Below, one piece after another: positions 1 to 9,420 of a stretch of DNA of 64,000 nt. Where the stretch lies: the NCBI GenBank assembly GCA_002305165.1, contig DBQI01000065.1, positions 45,705 through 109,704 of the forward strand, read 5' to 3'. The position numbers and the translations under genes were made by a program. Source of the DNA: Armatimonadetes bacterium UBA1398 (lineage in GTDB: Bacteria; Armatimonadota; Zipacnadia; UBA1398). The stretch's first letter is position 1; each line of letters opens with the position of its first letter. The notes beneath the pieces are model-generated. The model did not search any database. It saw only the letters and a program-made list of their open reading frames with translations, and was not told the origin of the DNA.

Positions 1-342
1 GACTGCCTGCTCTCCCTCAAGGTCATGCCCGACGAGGGCAACCGGACCCAGACCGTCATCACCGCGGGCCCTGACGCCGGCGAGCAGCGGGACGGGCACA
101 TCGAGGTCATCAGCATCCGCCCCGGGAGCGTGAGCCTGGTACCACAGGATCCCGACGAGCGGCTGATCGCGGGCGGCAAGGCCGAGGCGACGATGGGCGG
201 CCAAGTCAACGCGTCGGGCTATTACGTGCAGCACTTCGACAAGGTGCCCTTGGGCACGTACCTCGCCAAGAAGGGCAGCAGCGAGCGGATCGTCGAGATC
301 ACGGCCGCCAAGCGACGGGTGACAGTCACCTTCACCGAGTGA
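1..342 (+). CDS. 3' end of an unidentified protein (partial)
   Basis: The frame is open from the first base of the window, so this is the C-terminal 113 residues of a longer protein. The visible part is rich in short beta-prone stretches (IEVISIRPGSVSLV, RRVTVTFTE) and ends with an alternating hydrophobic strand, which suggests an all-beta C-terminal domain. I recognise no family motif. Its stop codon overlaps the 3' end of the convergent gene ending at 332 by 11 bases, so the two transcripts collide there. The start, any signal peptide and the function lie outside the window. Confidence 0.6.
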   Translation, partial: DCLLSLKVMPDEGNRTQTVITAGPDAGEQRDGHIEVISIRPGSVSLVPQDPDERLIAGGKAEATMGGQVNASGYYVQHFDKVPLGTYLAKKGSSERIVEITAAKRRVTVTFTE

Positions 343-1645
343 CGAGCCAGCCGTCGCCGGATTCCGGCGCCGCCAGTCGCCCCAAGCGCTCCAGGGGCGG
401 CATGGCGGCGAGGGCCGACAGGGCCCCATCGATGCCAACCCGAGGCGCCAGCGCGTCGGTGGCCTGCCGGCTCATCCAGACACGGTGGAACAGCGTGTAG
501 CAGCCCTCGGCGTGGAACTCGCCGAGCGGCCAGACGCCACGGGCCGCGATGACCCTGCCGCCGCCCACGTCCAGGGCGTAGAAGATGAGCTCATCGTCGC
601 TGAAACCGGCGCTGAAAGCGCTTCCATAGGGGTTGGAGGCGGCGAGAACCACCTCCGCCCCGGAGTCCTCGATCCGGCTCCGCACCTCGTCCTCCAGGGC
701 CCCGGCGCCCGGGGCAGCCCGCTCAGGCGGTGGGCCGACGAAGACGCGGATCGCCTCACTGAGCGCCCCATCCGCGCCGCTACCGCCAGGCCCGCGCAGG
801 ATCAGATACCCATCCTGGCGCTGACCGGCGGCGTCCCGCACCACCTCAGCCGTCCAGTCGGCGGGCATCCACAGCGTCACCTGCGCCCCCGGCACCCCAG
901 CCGGTCGCCAAGCGGCCGAGGACCCGGTAGGCTCTCGGCCCCCCAGGGCGACCTGGAGCGGCAGTTCGAGGTCGAGGAGGCCGGCGGCCTGGCGTGCCGC
1001 AGCGGCCCACGGCGGGTCCGCCGGGCCATTCGGCGAGTCGAACTGGCCTGCCACGGTGGCAGCGAGTCGGGCGCTACGGGCGAGCAGACGCTCGCCGTCC
1101 GGCATCTCGAGGATGCGCCGCCCAGCCACCATAAGGCGCTCGGGGCTCACGGGCTCCTCCAGAGCGATGGACACCCCGAAACCGGCCGCCTGGAGCCGCG
1201 CCGCCGCCCAGAGCAGATCGAGCACTCGGCGGCCGGTGATGGGCTCATCGCCGGGGAGGTCCAGAGGTTCCAGGCAGGCGCGGAAGCTCCGCAGCCACGC
1301 CCCCAGCGGTCCTGGGTCGCGTTCGCCGGAGGTCTCCAGGGCCTGCCGCACGGTGTCCTGGGCGCCGGCCGAGTCGGCGGAGCCGCTGCCGGCGAGGCGC
1401 TGCACCGAGTCCACAAGCGCCGCAAGGTCATTCCGGGACTCCGGCCGCCGGTTCCACTCGTCGTCGACGGCGAGCCGCAGGCTCTGCATCTCACGCGGCC
1501 CAAGGCGCTCGCCGTAGGCGAACTGCACCAGGGAGGCCACCGCCGGCGCGATGCCCTCGGGCGGCCCCTGCGCCTCGACGGTCTGGATAAGGGCCATCAG
1601 CAGGGCCCCGAGGGTGGCCGAGCGGCGGATGGCACGCGCCGTCAC
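332..1645 (-). CDS. Secreted protein of unknown function
   Basis: A 437-residue protein with a cleavable-looking signal peptide: two arginines at 7-8, a hydrophobic core ATLGALLMALIQ, and VEA-Q as a possible cleavage site. The mature part is mostly helical in composition and Ala/Leu/Arg rich, with a beta-rich section around residues 250-300 (VTLWMPADWTAEVV, GYLILRGPGG). No catalytic motif or named domain is recognised. The GTG start at 1645 overlaps the stop of the CoA-binding gene by four bases (GTGA), which points to translational coupling. It is the last gene of a three-gene minus-strand operon begun by the ThuA-like gene. Function unknown. Confidence 0.8.
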   Translation of the reverse strand: MTARAIRRSATLGALLMALIQTVEAQGPPEGIAPAVASLVQFAYGERLGPREMQSLRLAVDDEWNRRPESRNDLAALVDSVQRLAGSGSADSAGAQDTVRQALETSGERDPGPLGAWLRSFRACLEPLDLPGDEPITGRRVLDLLWAAARLQAAGFGVSIALEEPVSPERLMVAGRRILEMPDGERLLARSARLAATVAGQFDSPNGPADPPWAAAARQAAGLLDLELPLQVALGGREPTGSSAAWRPAGVPGAQVTLWMPADWTAEVVRDAAGQRQDGYLILRGPGGSGADGALSEAIRVFVGPPPERAAPGAGALEDEVRSRIEDSGAEVVLAASNPYGSAFSAGFSDDELIFYALDVGGGRVIAARGVWPLGEFHAEGCYTLFHRVWMSRQATDALAPRVGIDGALSALAAMPPLERLGRLAAPESGDGWLVTR

Positions 1646-2088
1646 GGCCTGGGCAACCTTCCGAAGGCCCGCAGGATGGTCGCATGGAGCCGGTGGACCC
1701 CCAGGGCGCCAGGCATCGTGAGCAGGGGGCAGCGTTCCTCGATGACCTCCAGGCCGCGCTCCCGGGCCAGCCGCGCCGCCGCGCCGCTGTCGCCCCGCGT
1801 GTCGATCCAGACGCGCTTCACGCCATGATCGGCGAGGTCGGCGATCGCCGCCTCCGCCGACGCCGGCTCGATGACGAGCAGCGCGGCTTCGGGCGTGGAG
1901 TCCAGGGCGTCGAGGGACACAGCCACCGGCTCTCCCTTGAGCGTGCCGCCGCGCGTGTCGACGACGTGGACGGTCTTGCCCTGACTGCGCAGGGTCCGCA
2001 CAAACTCGGGGATCAACCAGCGTCCCTTGGCCAGCGCGCCGTACACGACGAACTCGCGAACATCCCAGAAGCTGTACTCCAGGGGCAT
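1642..2088 (-). CDS. CoA-binding (YccU-type) Rossmann protein
   Basis: A 148-residue single-domain protein resembling the CoA_binding/YccU family, which shares the nucleotide-binding Rossmann fold of succinyl-CoA synthetase alpha subunits. The N-terminal strand and helix (FVVYGALAKGRWLIPEFV), the VHVVDTRGGTLKG turn, the regular beta-alpha alternation (ALLVIEPASAEAAIADL, RVWIDTRGDSG) and the terminal PGALGVHRLHA match the usual layout of these small proteins. Length is typical. Ligand and physiological role are not established for most members. The ATG is preceded by GGGGAGG at good spacing. It lies 21 bases after the ThuA-like gene and overlaps the next gene by four bases, so it is the middle gene of an operon. 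Confidence 0.85.
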   Translation of the reverse strand: MPLEYSFWDVREFVVYGALAKGRWLIPEFVRTLRSQGKTVHVVDTRGGTLKGEPVAVSLDALDSTPEAALLVIEPASAEAAIADLADHGVKRVWIDTRGDSGAAARLARERGLEVIEERCPLLTMPGALGVHRLHATILRAFGRLPRP

Positions 2089-2109
2089 CGGCGGCCTCCC
2101 CGGTCGACG

Positions 2110-2733
2110 TTAGCTGGCCGGAGTGCCCGCCCAGAGCGCGCCACGCTGGAGCATGGACGCGAAGACCTCGTGCCGGCAGGCCTTGGCGTCGTGGCCCAGG
2201 GCGAGGTAGAAGACGCGGCCCTGGCCCCAGCTCTTCGTCCAGGCGACGGGCATGGCCCCGCCCTTCCAGAGGGCGGAGGCGACGACGTGGACGCGCGGGT
2301 CGTAGTCGGTGATGTACTGCTCATCCTCGACCACGAACTCCTCGAGGCCCTTGGTGATGGGGTGCTCGGGGTCGGTCACGCTGACCTGGTACTGGCGGTA
2401 GGCCGGGTGGGTGATGAAGTAGCCGCCGACCATGGCTTGGTACTCCGGGCAGCCACGGAAGGAGTCGGCGGCCGAGTGGATGCCCACATAGCCCTTGCCC
2501 CGGGCGAGCCACTCCAGGAGGCCGTTCTTCTGGGCCGTGGAGATCTCGCCGACGGTGTAGTAGAAGACGATCAGCTCGTAGGGGTCCAAGCCCGATTCGA
2601 GGACAGTGAGGTCTTCGTTGACCCGGGTGATGTCGAAGGCGCTGTCGGCACGGAGGATCTTCTCGATCTCGGCGCCACAGCCTTTCCAGTCGTGTATCTC
2701 TCCGCCGGTGAATAGAAGGGTCTTGATGGCCAC
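2110..2733 (-). CDS. ThuA-like domain protein
   Basis: A 207-residue protein matching the ThuA family (class I glutamine-amidotransferase-like fold), often found near sugar catabolism genes in planctomycete-like genomes. Supporting stretches are LLFTGGEIHDWKGC at the N-terminus, VFYYTVGEI, the GKGYVGIHSAADS motif, GGYFITHPAY and the C-terminal GQGRVFYLALGHD. No signal peptide is visible, so it is probably cytoplasmic. The frame stays open 69 codons further upstream, but I place the start at GTG 2733: it has GGAGG eight bases upstream, and the extra residues are Arg/Pro-rich and unlike the family. It heads the operon with the CoA-binding gene 21 bases downstream. Confidence 0.85.
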   Translation of the reverse strand: MAIKTLLFTGGEIHDWKGCGAEIEKILRADSAFDITRVNEDLTVLESGLDPYELIVFYYTVGEISTAQKNGLLEWLARGKGYVGIHSAADSFRGCPEYQAMVGGYFITHPAYRQYQVSVTDPEHPITKGLEEFVVEDEQYITDYDPRVHVVASALWKGGAMPVAWTKSWGQGRVFYLALGHDAKACRHEVFASMLQRGALWAGTPAS

Positions 2734-2920
2734 GGTGGGCGCCTCCAGGGGGTGAGTTGGGAGTGACGCCGACGGCCGCGCACCCCGTCGACACAGGAGC
2801 CTTCGTCGGGGAGCGCCCCGCCACCTGCCGCGGATTGGCCGCCCACGGCCTCTCCTCGTACACAGAGAAGGCGCGCTCATGGGAGCGCGCCCCACGGCCC
2901 TGGGCGGTTGCCCTGCGAGG

Positions 2921-3082
2921 TTACGGAGCGGCGACAACACCGGTCGTGTTGTCGTATATCCAGTCCTCGTTCGTCACCCGCACTCCGCACCCGAACCCAG
3001 CGGGGGGGGGGGCGAGCATGGCAATGACGACGATCATGATCTCGATGAGCGTGACCCCCTGGTGCCTCGGCGCTGCTCTCAC
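2921..3082 (-). CDS. Miniature type IV pilin-like protein (possibly degenerate)
   Basis: A 53-codon frame with a clear prepilin N-terminus. After GTG comes a basic leader, then the peptidase site G|VTLIE with the invariant Glu at +5, and the hydrophobic stretch IMIVVIAMLA. A good Shine-Dalgarno (GGGAGGGA) sits upstream. The helix then runs into three prolines encoded by a run of 11 C on this strand (11 G at 3002-3012). The frame continues to DWIYDNTTGVVAAP, which resembles the W-Y-N-TG-V tail of pseudopilins. The whole globular middle of a pilin is therefore missing. It may be a deleted gene, a phase-variable tract, or an assembly error. It lies downstream of the full pilin at 3121-3540. Confidence 0.45.
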   Translation of the reverse strand: MRAAPRHQGVTLIEIMIVVIAMLAPPPAGFGCGVRVTNEDWIYDNTTGVVAAP

Positions 3083-3120
3083 TGCTGTCCCTCCCTCACC
3101 AGAGGGCAGCGTATCCCGGG

Positions 3121-3540
3121 CTACGGCGCTGTGTGCTTCGACCAGAGAGCATCAGTGCGGTCAGCGTCTACAACGTGGTTCTCGCAGTAGGCTTCTCCCG
3201 CATGATCGCTCGTATCATCGTCCTCGATCACGTAGGTGGCTTGGCACCAGGGACACAGCGGCGTCTTGGTGCGGCCGAGGGAGGGCTTCTTGTGGTTGTC
3301 AGCAGTGTCAGTATCGGCAGCTATCACATCGTCGACGGACGTCGGCCACTTCCCCGTGTCGTTGTGGTACTTGACCGCGGCATACGTGATCGCGGACGTA
3401 TCAGTGACGTAGCGCGTGTGCTTCGCCCGGTCGCTCGCGTTACGGACGGCGAGGCCGACGATCAGGGCCAGAATCGCGACGATCAGGACTATGATCATCA
3501 TCTCAATGAGCGTGAAGCCTCTGCGATTGCTCTTCCTCAC
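3121..3540 (-). CDS. Type IV pilin / pseudopilin with N-terminal methylation signal
   Basis: A 139-residue prepilin. The leader MRKSNRRG is followed by FTLIEMMIIVLIVAILALIV, giving the classic G|FTLIE cleavage and methylation site, Glu5 and a membrane helix. It should be processed by a prepilin peptidase and assembled into a pilus or type II secretion pseudopilus. The globular part is short and carries KYHNDTGKWPTSVDDV, a pattern common in G-type pseudopilins. It also has a cysteine set not typical of the family, CPWC near residue 98 and a later YCENH, which could bind a metal or form disulfides. GAGGAGG lies eight bases before the GTG start. The powering ATPase may be the gene at 59486-61210. 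No prepilin peptidase or inner-membrane platform gene is in the window. Confidence 0.85.
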   Translation of the reverse strand: MRKSNRRGFTLIEMMIIVLIVAILALIVGLAVRNASDRAKHTRYVTDTSAITYAAVKYHNDTGKWPTSVDDVIAADTDTADNHKKPSLGRTKTPLCPWCQATYVIEDDDTSDHAGEAYCENHVVDADRTDALWSKHTAP

Positions 3541-3710
3541 TTCCGGTACCTCCTCTTTCCCTCCCTACTCCCCATACGGCGTGTCAACTCTGTTCCCTAC
3601 TCTCTATCGGTCCCCGGCTTCGAGGGTCCTATGCCACACCCCGGCATCGATCTCTCACGGCAAACGTATGAGTACGGTTCCTACGCGATTTCTGTTTCGG
3701 GCGCTCGGCG

Positions 3711-4601
3711 CTAGGGCATACGGTCGCGCGCCTTGTCGATCTCGCCTTCCTGGTAGTCGCCGGCCTGCCGGTCCGTCTCCGGCCAGGCCGTCACGAAGAA
3801 GGCAATGCCGGGATAGAGGGCGTCGTAGTCACCCTTGAGGATCTTCGCGCGGGCTCCCAGAGTCGATGCCTCGGTGACCTCCAAGTCCGCGACCCACTCG
3901 CTGTTGTCCCACACCGCGAGGCGCGTGCCCACGCGCAGGCCCTCATCCGACCCCACGTTGAGCCGGATGCGGTCCTTGTCGAAGGGGATGGAGATAGTGC
4001 CGCGCACCGTGAGGGCCGTCGTGAGGCGCTGTACGGCGGCGTAGGCCGCTTCGTGGATCGCCTTCTCCACCAAGCCCCGCTCCCCGAGGGCCTCGCCGTT
4101 CTGGTCCGCCCGACCGCGGACCTGGAAGGTCGTCACATCCATGCGCGCTCGGCGGTCCAGCATCCGCATCCTGAGCGCGCAGACGCCCTGGTCCGTGTGG
4201 TCGATGTAGAGCAGCCCGGCGATGCGCACGGACACGGCGAGGTCCGCGCCCACGGCCTCAGCGATGGCGTGCAGCTGCTCCGCCTCGAAGGGCGGCATCA
4301 GGCCGAGGGCATCCACCGCCTCCACGACAGCCTCGGGGCTGACGATCTGAATGGACCCCACATCGGCCATGGCGTCGAGCAGCCCCACGGCCGCGGCGGT
4401 CGCCATCCCGCCCTGGGAGTAGTGGGAGCCATCCGTCACGTCCACCAGGGCGACCCGGGTGGTGGGGATCGGGGCCGCCACGCGCTCGATCTCGTCCGCC
4501 AAGGCGGGGTAGCTCAGGACCGCGGCCAGCAGAGCGAGGCCCAACAGCGGCAGCCAGGCGTGGCGCCTGGGCATGGAAGTCGTCGGTTCAAGCGCTTTCA
4601 T
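3711..4601 (-). CDS. Secreted CsgG/curli-transport-like protein, function unknown
   Basis: A 296-residue exported protein: basic N-terminus, hydrophobic core WLPLLGLALLAAVLSYPALA, probable cleavage after ALA. The mature N-terminal half (RVALVDVTDGSHYSQGGMATAAAVGLL, IQIVSPEAVVEAV, AVGADLAVSVRIAGLL) has the beta-alpha pattern of CsgG- or TolB-N-like domains, which read as 'find the name, test a component' folds in outer-membrane lipoproteins. The C-terminal part (DRIRLNVGSDEGLRVGTRLAVW, then AKILKGD) looks like the small beta-barrel of FlgT C-terminal/CsgG-associated proteins. No lipobox cysteine is present. It is transcribed alone, divergently from tsaE. The domain match is by eye and tentative. 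Confidence 0.7.
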   Translation of the reverse strand: MKALEPTTSMPRRHAWLPLLGLALLAAVLSYPALADEIERVAAPIPTTRVALVDVTDGSHYSQGGMATAAAVGLLDAMADVGSIQIVSPEAVVEAVDALGLMPPFEAEQLHAIAEAVGADLAVSVRIAGLLYIDHTDQGVCALRMRMLDRRARMDVTTFQVRGRADQNGEALGERGLVEKAIHEAAYAAVQRLTTALTVRGTISIPFDKDRIRLNVGSDEGLRVGTRLAVWDNSEWVADLEVTEASTLGARAKILKGDYDALYPGIAFFVTAWPETDRQAGDYQEGEIDKARDRMP

Positions 4602-4816
4602 CGCTAGATCTCCTCCATCACACTTGCGTCATGTGTCGACGCCCGAGGGCGCGAGAGAGAGTCGTACAGACGGATGGAGTGGCTCTCTGACCGAGCCACC
4701 GATTCACCAACGCTCCCCATATAGCTAGAGTTTACTCTGCGAGGGCCCGAAATGGGTTTGTTTCGAAGGATTTGCCATCTGAAGGCCTCGCCCGCCGCCG
4801 GGAGAACACCCAGCAC

Positions 4817-5299
4817 GTGGACAGAGAGCCCCCCTCGGATCTTACCCTCCGCTGCGCGAGCCCGGAGGACACGCGTCGCTTGGCCGCTCGCCTCGCACCC
4901 GCCCTGGCGGGGGGCGAGTGGCTGCTCCTGCGGGGCCCCCTCGGGGCGGGCAAGACGACCTTCGTGCGCGGCCTCGCCGCCGCCCTAGGTTGGGAGGGCA
5001 CGGTGCGCAGCCCCACTTTCAACCTCGTGGCCGCCTACCCCACCCGCCCGCGCCTCATCCATGTGGACCTCTACCGCCTGGAGCAGCCCGCGGCCGTAGA
5101 GGACCTGGGCATCGACGACCTTGCCGGAGAGGAACCCGCCGTCGTGGCCGTGGAGTGGCCGGATCTGCTCACCGACCGCCCCTCGCGAGAGCCGGTATTG
5201 CGGATTGACATCGAGCCTTCTGGCGATCTGCGGCTCATCACCCTTCACCCACTCACCCCGCCCGCCGCCCGGCTCCTCGAGGCGGTGAGAGAGGGGTGA
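4817..5299 (+). CDS. tsaE: tRNA t6A37 biosynthesis ATPase TsaE
   Basis: A 160-residue P-loop ATPase of the TsaE (YjeE) family, the energising partner of TsaB-TsaD in adding threonylcarbamoyl to A37 of ANN-decoding tRNAs. The Walker A motif GPLGAGKTTF, the RSPTFNLVAAY switch region and HVDLYRLE are diagnostic, followed by EDLGIDDL and the acidic VVAVEWPD. I place the start at GTG 4817, which gives a family-typical length; a TTG at 4772 would add 15 residues without homology. Its stop overlaps the next start by four bases (GTGA), beginning the coupled tsaE-tsaB::rimI-tsaD operon. Cytoplasmic. Confidence 0.93.
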   Translation: MDREPPSDLTLRCASPEDTRRLAARLAPALAGGEWLLLRGPLGAGKTTFVRGLAAALGWEGTVRSPTFNLVAAYPTRPRLIHVDLYRLEQPAAVEDLGIDDLAGEEPAVVAVEWPDLLTDRPSREPVLRIDIEPSGDLRLITLHPLTPPAARLLEAVREG

Positions 5300-6491
5300 T
5301 CCTGGCCCTGAGCACCACGACGGAGGTCGCGTCCATCGCCCTGGCAACGGGCGACCGGATCGTGCAGACGCGGTTCGAGAGCCGCCGGGAGCTGGCTCGG
5401 ACCCTCATGTCACGGATCGACCGCCTCTGCCTCGACGCCGGCGTTGGCCCGGGCAGCCTTACGGCCATCGCCGTGGACCGCGGCCCGGGGTCCTTCACGG
5501 GGGCGCGGATCGGTGTCGCCACCGCGCGCGCCCTCGCCTCGGCCCTCGGCCTGGCCATCCGGACCGAGACCTCGCTGGCGCTCCTGTGCCGGGCCGCGCG
5601 CCACACCGCGCCCAGTTGCGGCCCCCACCGGCTGGTGCTCGCGGCCGTGGAATCCAAGGCGGACGAGATGTTCGTCATGCCCTTCAGCTGGCTGGGGGCC
5701 GAGGCGTCCGCGCCCATCCCCCTCGCCTTCGAGGACGCGCCCGAGTTCGCGCGGCGACACGCGGGCGCCCTGCTCGTCGGCGCGCCGTGGCGCAACCCGG
5801 CCGTTCCCCGGTCGCTCACCAACTGGAGCGAGCCCGCGGGCCGGGACTGGGACTACCCCGATGCCGCCACCCTTGCCACCAGCGCGACGGGGGAGCTGCC
5901 GCCGGAGCGCGTGGAGCCCCTCTACGTTCGGGTCTCCCAGCCCCAGGCCGCCGAGGGCCAGGGGCCCCGCCGCTGGCGTCCGGGCGACGTGTTCGTCCGG
6001 CCCCTGCGCGGGGACGACGTGGAGGATATCGTCGCCATGGAGCGGCAGTGCTTCATCACCCCGTGGCCCCGGGGCGACCTGGTGGCCGATATCCGCCGGC
6101 GCAGCGGGTCGTACTACATCATCGCCGAGGACTCGGACGGCTCGCCGGTGGGCTATGCCGTGGTCTGGTTCGTGTTCGACCGGGGGCATGTCGCCTCCGT
6201 CGCAGTGCTCCCCGAGTGGCGGCGGAAGGGCGTGGCGAAGCGGCTCATGCTCGAGCTCTTCGCCGCCTGCGTCGCACGGGGGATGCGAACGGTCAGCCTC
6301 GAGTACCGCGCCTCGAACCGCGCTGCCGCGCAGCTCTATGAGGAGCTGGGGTTCCAGGTGGACGGATACCGGCACAACTACTATACGGACACGGGCGAGG
6401 ACGCCGTGTCGATGATCCTGCCCGACCTCCTCGCGGCCGACGTGCGGCAGCGCCTCCGGAGGATCCGCATCACCCTGGAGGCGGGCCACTG

Positions 6492-6492
<1 letters not shown>
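5296..6492 (+). CDS. tsaB: Fusion: TsaB (t6A synthesis) + RimI-type N-acetyltransferase
   Basis: A 398-residue bifunctional protein. Residues 1-215 are TsaB: an ILALSTTTEVASIAL N-terminus, the GPGSFTGARIGVATAR motif at 63-78, and VEPLYVR at 206-212, where free TsaB normally ends. TsaB is an actin-fold pseudo-enzyme that scaffolds TsaD and TsaE. After a short Arg/Gly linker, residues 230-398 form a GNAT domain of the RimI type (ribosomal protein S18 N-terminal alanine acetyltransferase). It has the acetyl-CoA loop RRKGVA at 309-314, NRAAAQLYEELGF with N341 and Y348, and MERQCF near the start. The genes are adjacent in many bacteria, and fusions are known, but here the linkage is a single open frame. 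It overlaps tsaE by four bases and tsaD by one. Confidence 0.93.
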
Positions 6493-7508
<1,016 letters not shown>

Positions 7509-7535
7509 CCGGAGCGGCCCTCCTGACGGAGAGAG

Positions 7536-7541
7536 TATACT
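7536..7541 (+). promoter_or_regulatory. Putative -10 element upstream of the isomerase gene
   Basis: TATACT lies 43 bases before the GTG start at 7585, in the short gap after tsaD. No good -35 is seen 16-19 bases upstream. The A+T-rich hexamer stands out in GC-rich sequence. Confidence 0.35.
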
Positions 7542-7584
7542 GGCCTCTTATCCCCGGGATGGGCGGCCGGAGAGGATACCCACT

Positions 7585-8364
7585 GTGGCGAAGCTCAAGA
7601 TCGGTGTCATGCTCGAGTCCTTCCGCAAGCCTCTGAGGGAGGCCCTCGACCTCGCCGTGGCCGTTGGCGCGTCGGGGTGCCAGATCTACGTAACCTCGGG
7701 CAAGATGCACCCCGATGCTATGGGCCCCCGGCAGCGCGAGGAGTTTCGCGAGCTCGTGGTCTCGAAGGGGCTGGAGATCAGCGCCCTGTGTGGGGAGATG
7801 GGCGGGTACACCGACCCACGCCGCACCGAGGAGTTCGTGACCGCCACCAAGGCGTTCATGGATCTCGCCGTGGATCTCGGCCCCCGCATCCTGACAGCGC
7901 ACATCGGCGCGGTCGGCGACTCGCCCGCGAACCCGGCTTGGCGCGCCGTCGCCTCGGTCCTGGAGCAAGTCGGCCAGCATGGCGACGAGATCGGATGCGT
8001 CTTCGCGTGTGAGACGGGCATGGAGGAGCCGGAGCTGCTTCGGGGCTTCATCGAGTCCCTGGACACCCATTCGATCCGTATCAACTACGACCCCGCGAAC
8101 CTGGTCATGGCGGGTTACGACCCCATCGGCGGCCTGAAGCACCTGGGCGACCTGGTGGTGCATACCCACGCCAAGGACGGCGTACGCGGCCCCGACGGCC
8201 GGGTCGAGGAGGTCGCTCTGGGCAAGGGGCAGGTGCCCTTCGCCGAGTACGTTGCCGGGCTGCGGGCCGTGGGCTATGACGGGTACTACACCATCGAGCG
8301 CGAGGTTGGCGATGACCCCATGGCGGACATCGAGATGGCCGCATCCTATCTGGCGAGCTTGTAG
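7585..8364 (+). CDS. Sugar phosphate isomerase/epimerase (xylose isomerase-like TIM barrel)
   Basis: A 259-residue AP-endonuclease-2/xylose-isomerase-like TIM barrel protein. Markers of the fold are GASGCQIYVT, the KGLEISALCGEMGGY strand-turn, ILTAHIGAVGD, CETGMEEPELL, IRINYDPANLVMAGYDP, VVHTHAKDGV and YDGYYTIEREVGDDP. Together these give the Glu/Asp/His/Glu metal-site pattern of the family. No signal peptide. Substrate cannot be told: members isomerise or epimerise sugars, myo-inositol derivatives or keto acids. The start is GTG 7585, with GAGAGG upstream; the longer open frame would run back into tsaD. It is followed 18 bases later by the P1 peptidase gene, so the two and the racemase gene probably form one operon. 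Confidence 0.85.
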   Translation: MAKLKIGVMLESFRKPLREALDLAVAVGASGCQIYVTSGKMHPDAMGPRQREEFRELVVSKGLEISALCGEMGGYTDPRRTEEFVTATKAFMDLAVDLGPRILTAHIGAVGDSPANPAWRAVASVLEQVGQHGDEIGCVFACETGMEEPELLRGFIESLDTHSIRINYDPANLVMAGYDPIGGLKHLGDLVVHTHAKDGVRGPDGRVEEVALGKGQVPFAEYVAGLRAVGYDGYYTIEREVGDDPMADIEMAASYLASL

Positions 8365-8382
8365 CCGCCGAGCCCCAGGGAA

Positions 8383-9420
8383 GTGGCTGTCCTGCGACCC
8401 ATCGAACTCGGCCTGACCATCGGGCGCCTGGAGCCCGGCCCTCGCGACGCGATCACCGATGTCCGGGGAGTCCGGGTCGGGCACTGCACCCTGATCGACC
8501 CCGATCGGCGGCTCCGGACCGGCGTCACCATCATCCAACCATGCGATGACCCGTGGACCGAGCGGCCCATCGCGGCCTGCGACGTGCTCAACGGCTTCGG
8601 CAAGTCCGTCGGGTTGCCTCAGCTCGCGGAGCTCGGCGAGTTGGAGACGCCCATCGGTCTCACGAACACCCTCGCCGTCTGGACCGTGGCGCGACGGCTC
8701 GCGGAGCTCACGGCACGGAGGGATCCTCGGATCTGGTCCGTAAACCCCGTTGTTGGCGAGTGCAATGACGGGGCGCTGAGCGACATCGCCGCCTTCCCCA
8801 TCACGGATAGCCACGTGGACGCGGCCTTGGATGCCGCCAGCGACGAGGTGGCGGAGGGCGACGTCGGCGCCGGCGCGGGAACCCGGGCGTGGGGCTACAA
8901 GGCGGGCATCGGAACTGCCTCGCGCGTGGCGGCCAGCGGAGCCGGCCGTTACGTGGTCGGGGTTCTGACGCTGCCGAACACGGGCCGCCGAGAGGACTTG
9001 CGGATCGGCGGCTTCCCCGTCGGAGCCCTGATGCTGGGCCCTCCGACTGCCCCCGAGGGGAAGTCCGGCTCCATCATGATGGTGCTCGCCACCGATGCGC
9101 CGGTGGATGCCCGTCAGCTCCGACGGCTCGCCAAGCGCTGCGCCCTCGGCCTGGCGCGGGTCGGCGGAACCGCGAGTCACGGGAGCGGCGACTTCACGAT
9201 CACTTTCGCGCCTCGGCGGGAGGAGCGGCTGCGTGACGGCGAGCTGACGCCGTTGTTCGAGGCCGCCGTGGAGGCGACGGAGGCGGCGATCATTCACGGC
9301 CTGTTCGCATCGAGGGACGCTGTAGACCGAGAGGGGGCGCCCGTGCCGGCGCTCCCCGCCAGGGAGGTTGTCGCACGGGTGCATGCGGCTCGCGCGGCGC
9401 TGATGGGAGATAGGATATGA
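8383..9420 (+). CDS. P1 (DmpA/S58) family aminopeptidase
   Basis: A 345-residue Ntn-hydrolase-like peptidase of family S58, whose members (DmpA, BapA) self-cleave and act on N-terminal D-amino acid or beta-amino acid residues. Seen in the sequence: the N-terminal DAITDVRGVRVGHCTL, the VNPVVGECNDGALSD motif around residues 120-133, a GTRAWGYKAGIGTASR stretch, and KSGSIMMVLATDAPV with the predicted nucleophile Ser230 after Gly229, the expected autocleavage point. No signal peptide, so cytoplasmic. The stop overlaps the start of the racemase-like gene by four bases (ATGA). Substrate is inferred only from the family. Confidence 0.9.
   Translation: MAVLRPIELGLTIGRLEPGPRDAITDVRGVRVGHCTLIDPDRRLRTGVTIIQPCDDPWTERPIAACDVLNGFGKSVGLPQLAELGELETPIGLTNTLAVWTVARRLAELTARRDPRIWSVNPVVGECNDGALSDIAAFPITDSHVDAALDAASDEVAEGDVGAGAGTRAWGYKAGIGTASRVAASGAGRYVVGVLTLPNTGRREDLRIGGFPVGALMLGPPTAPEGKSGSIMMVLATDAPVDARQLRRLAKRCALGLARVGGTASHGSGDFTITFAPRREERLRDGELTPLFEAAVEATEAAIIHGLFASRDAVDREGAPVPALPAREVVARVHAARAALMGDRI

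Noticed and set aside
485..1828. A plus-strand frame opposite the unknown secreted protein gene
   Set aside because: It is Arg/Pro/Ala-rich with no features, as expected for an antisense frame in GC-rich DNA.
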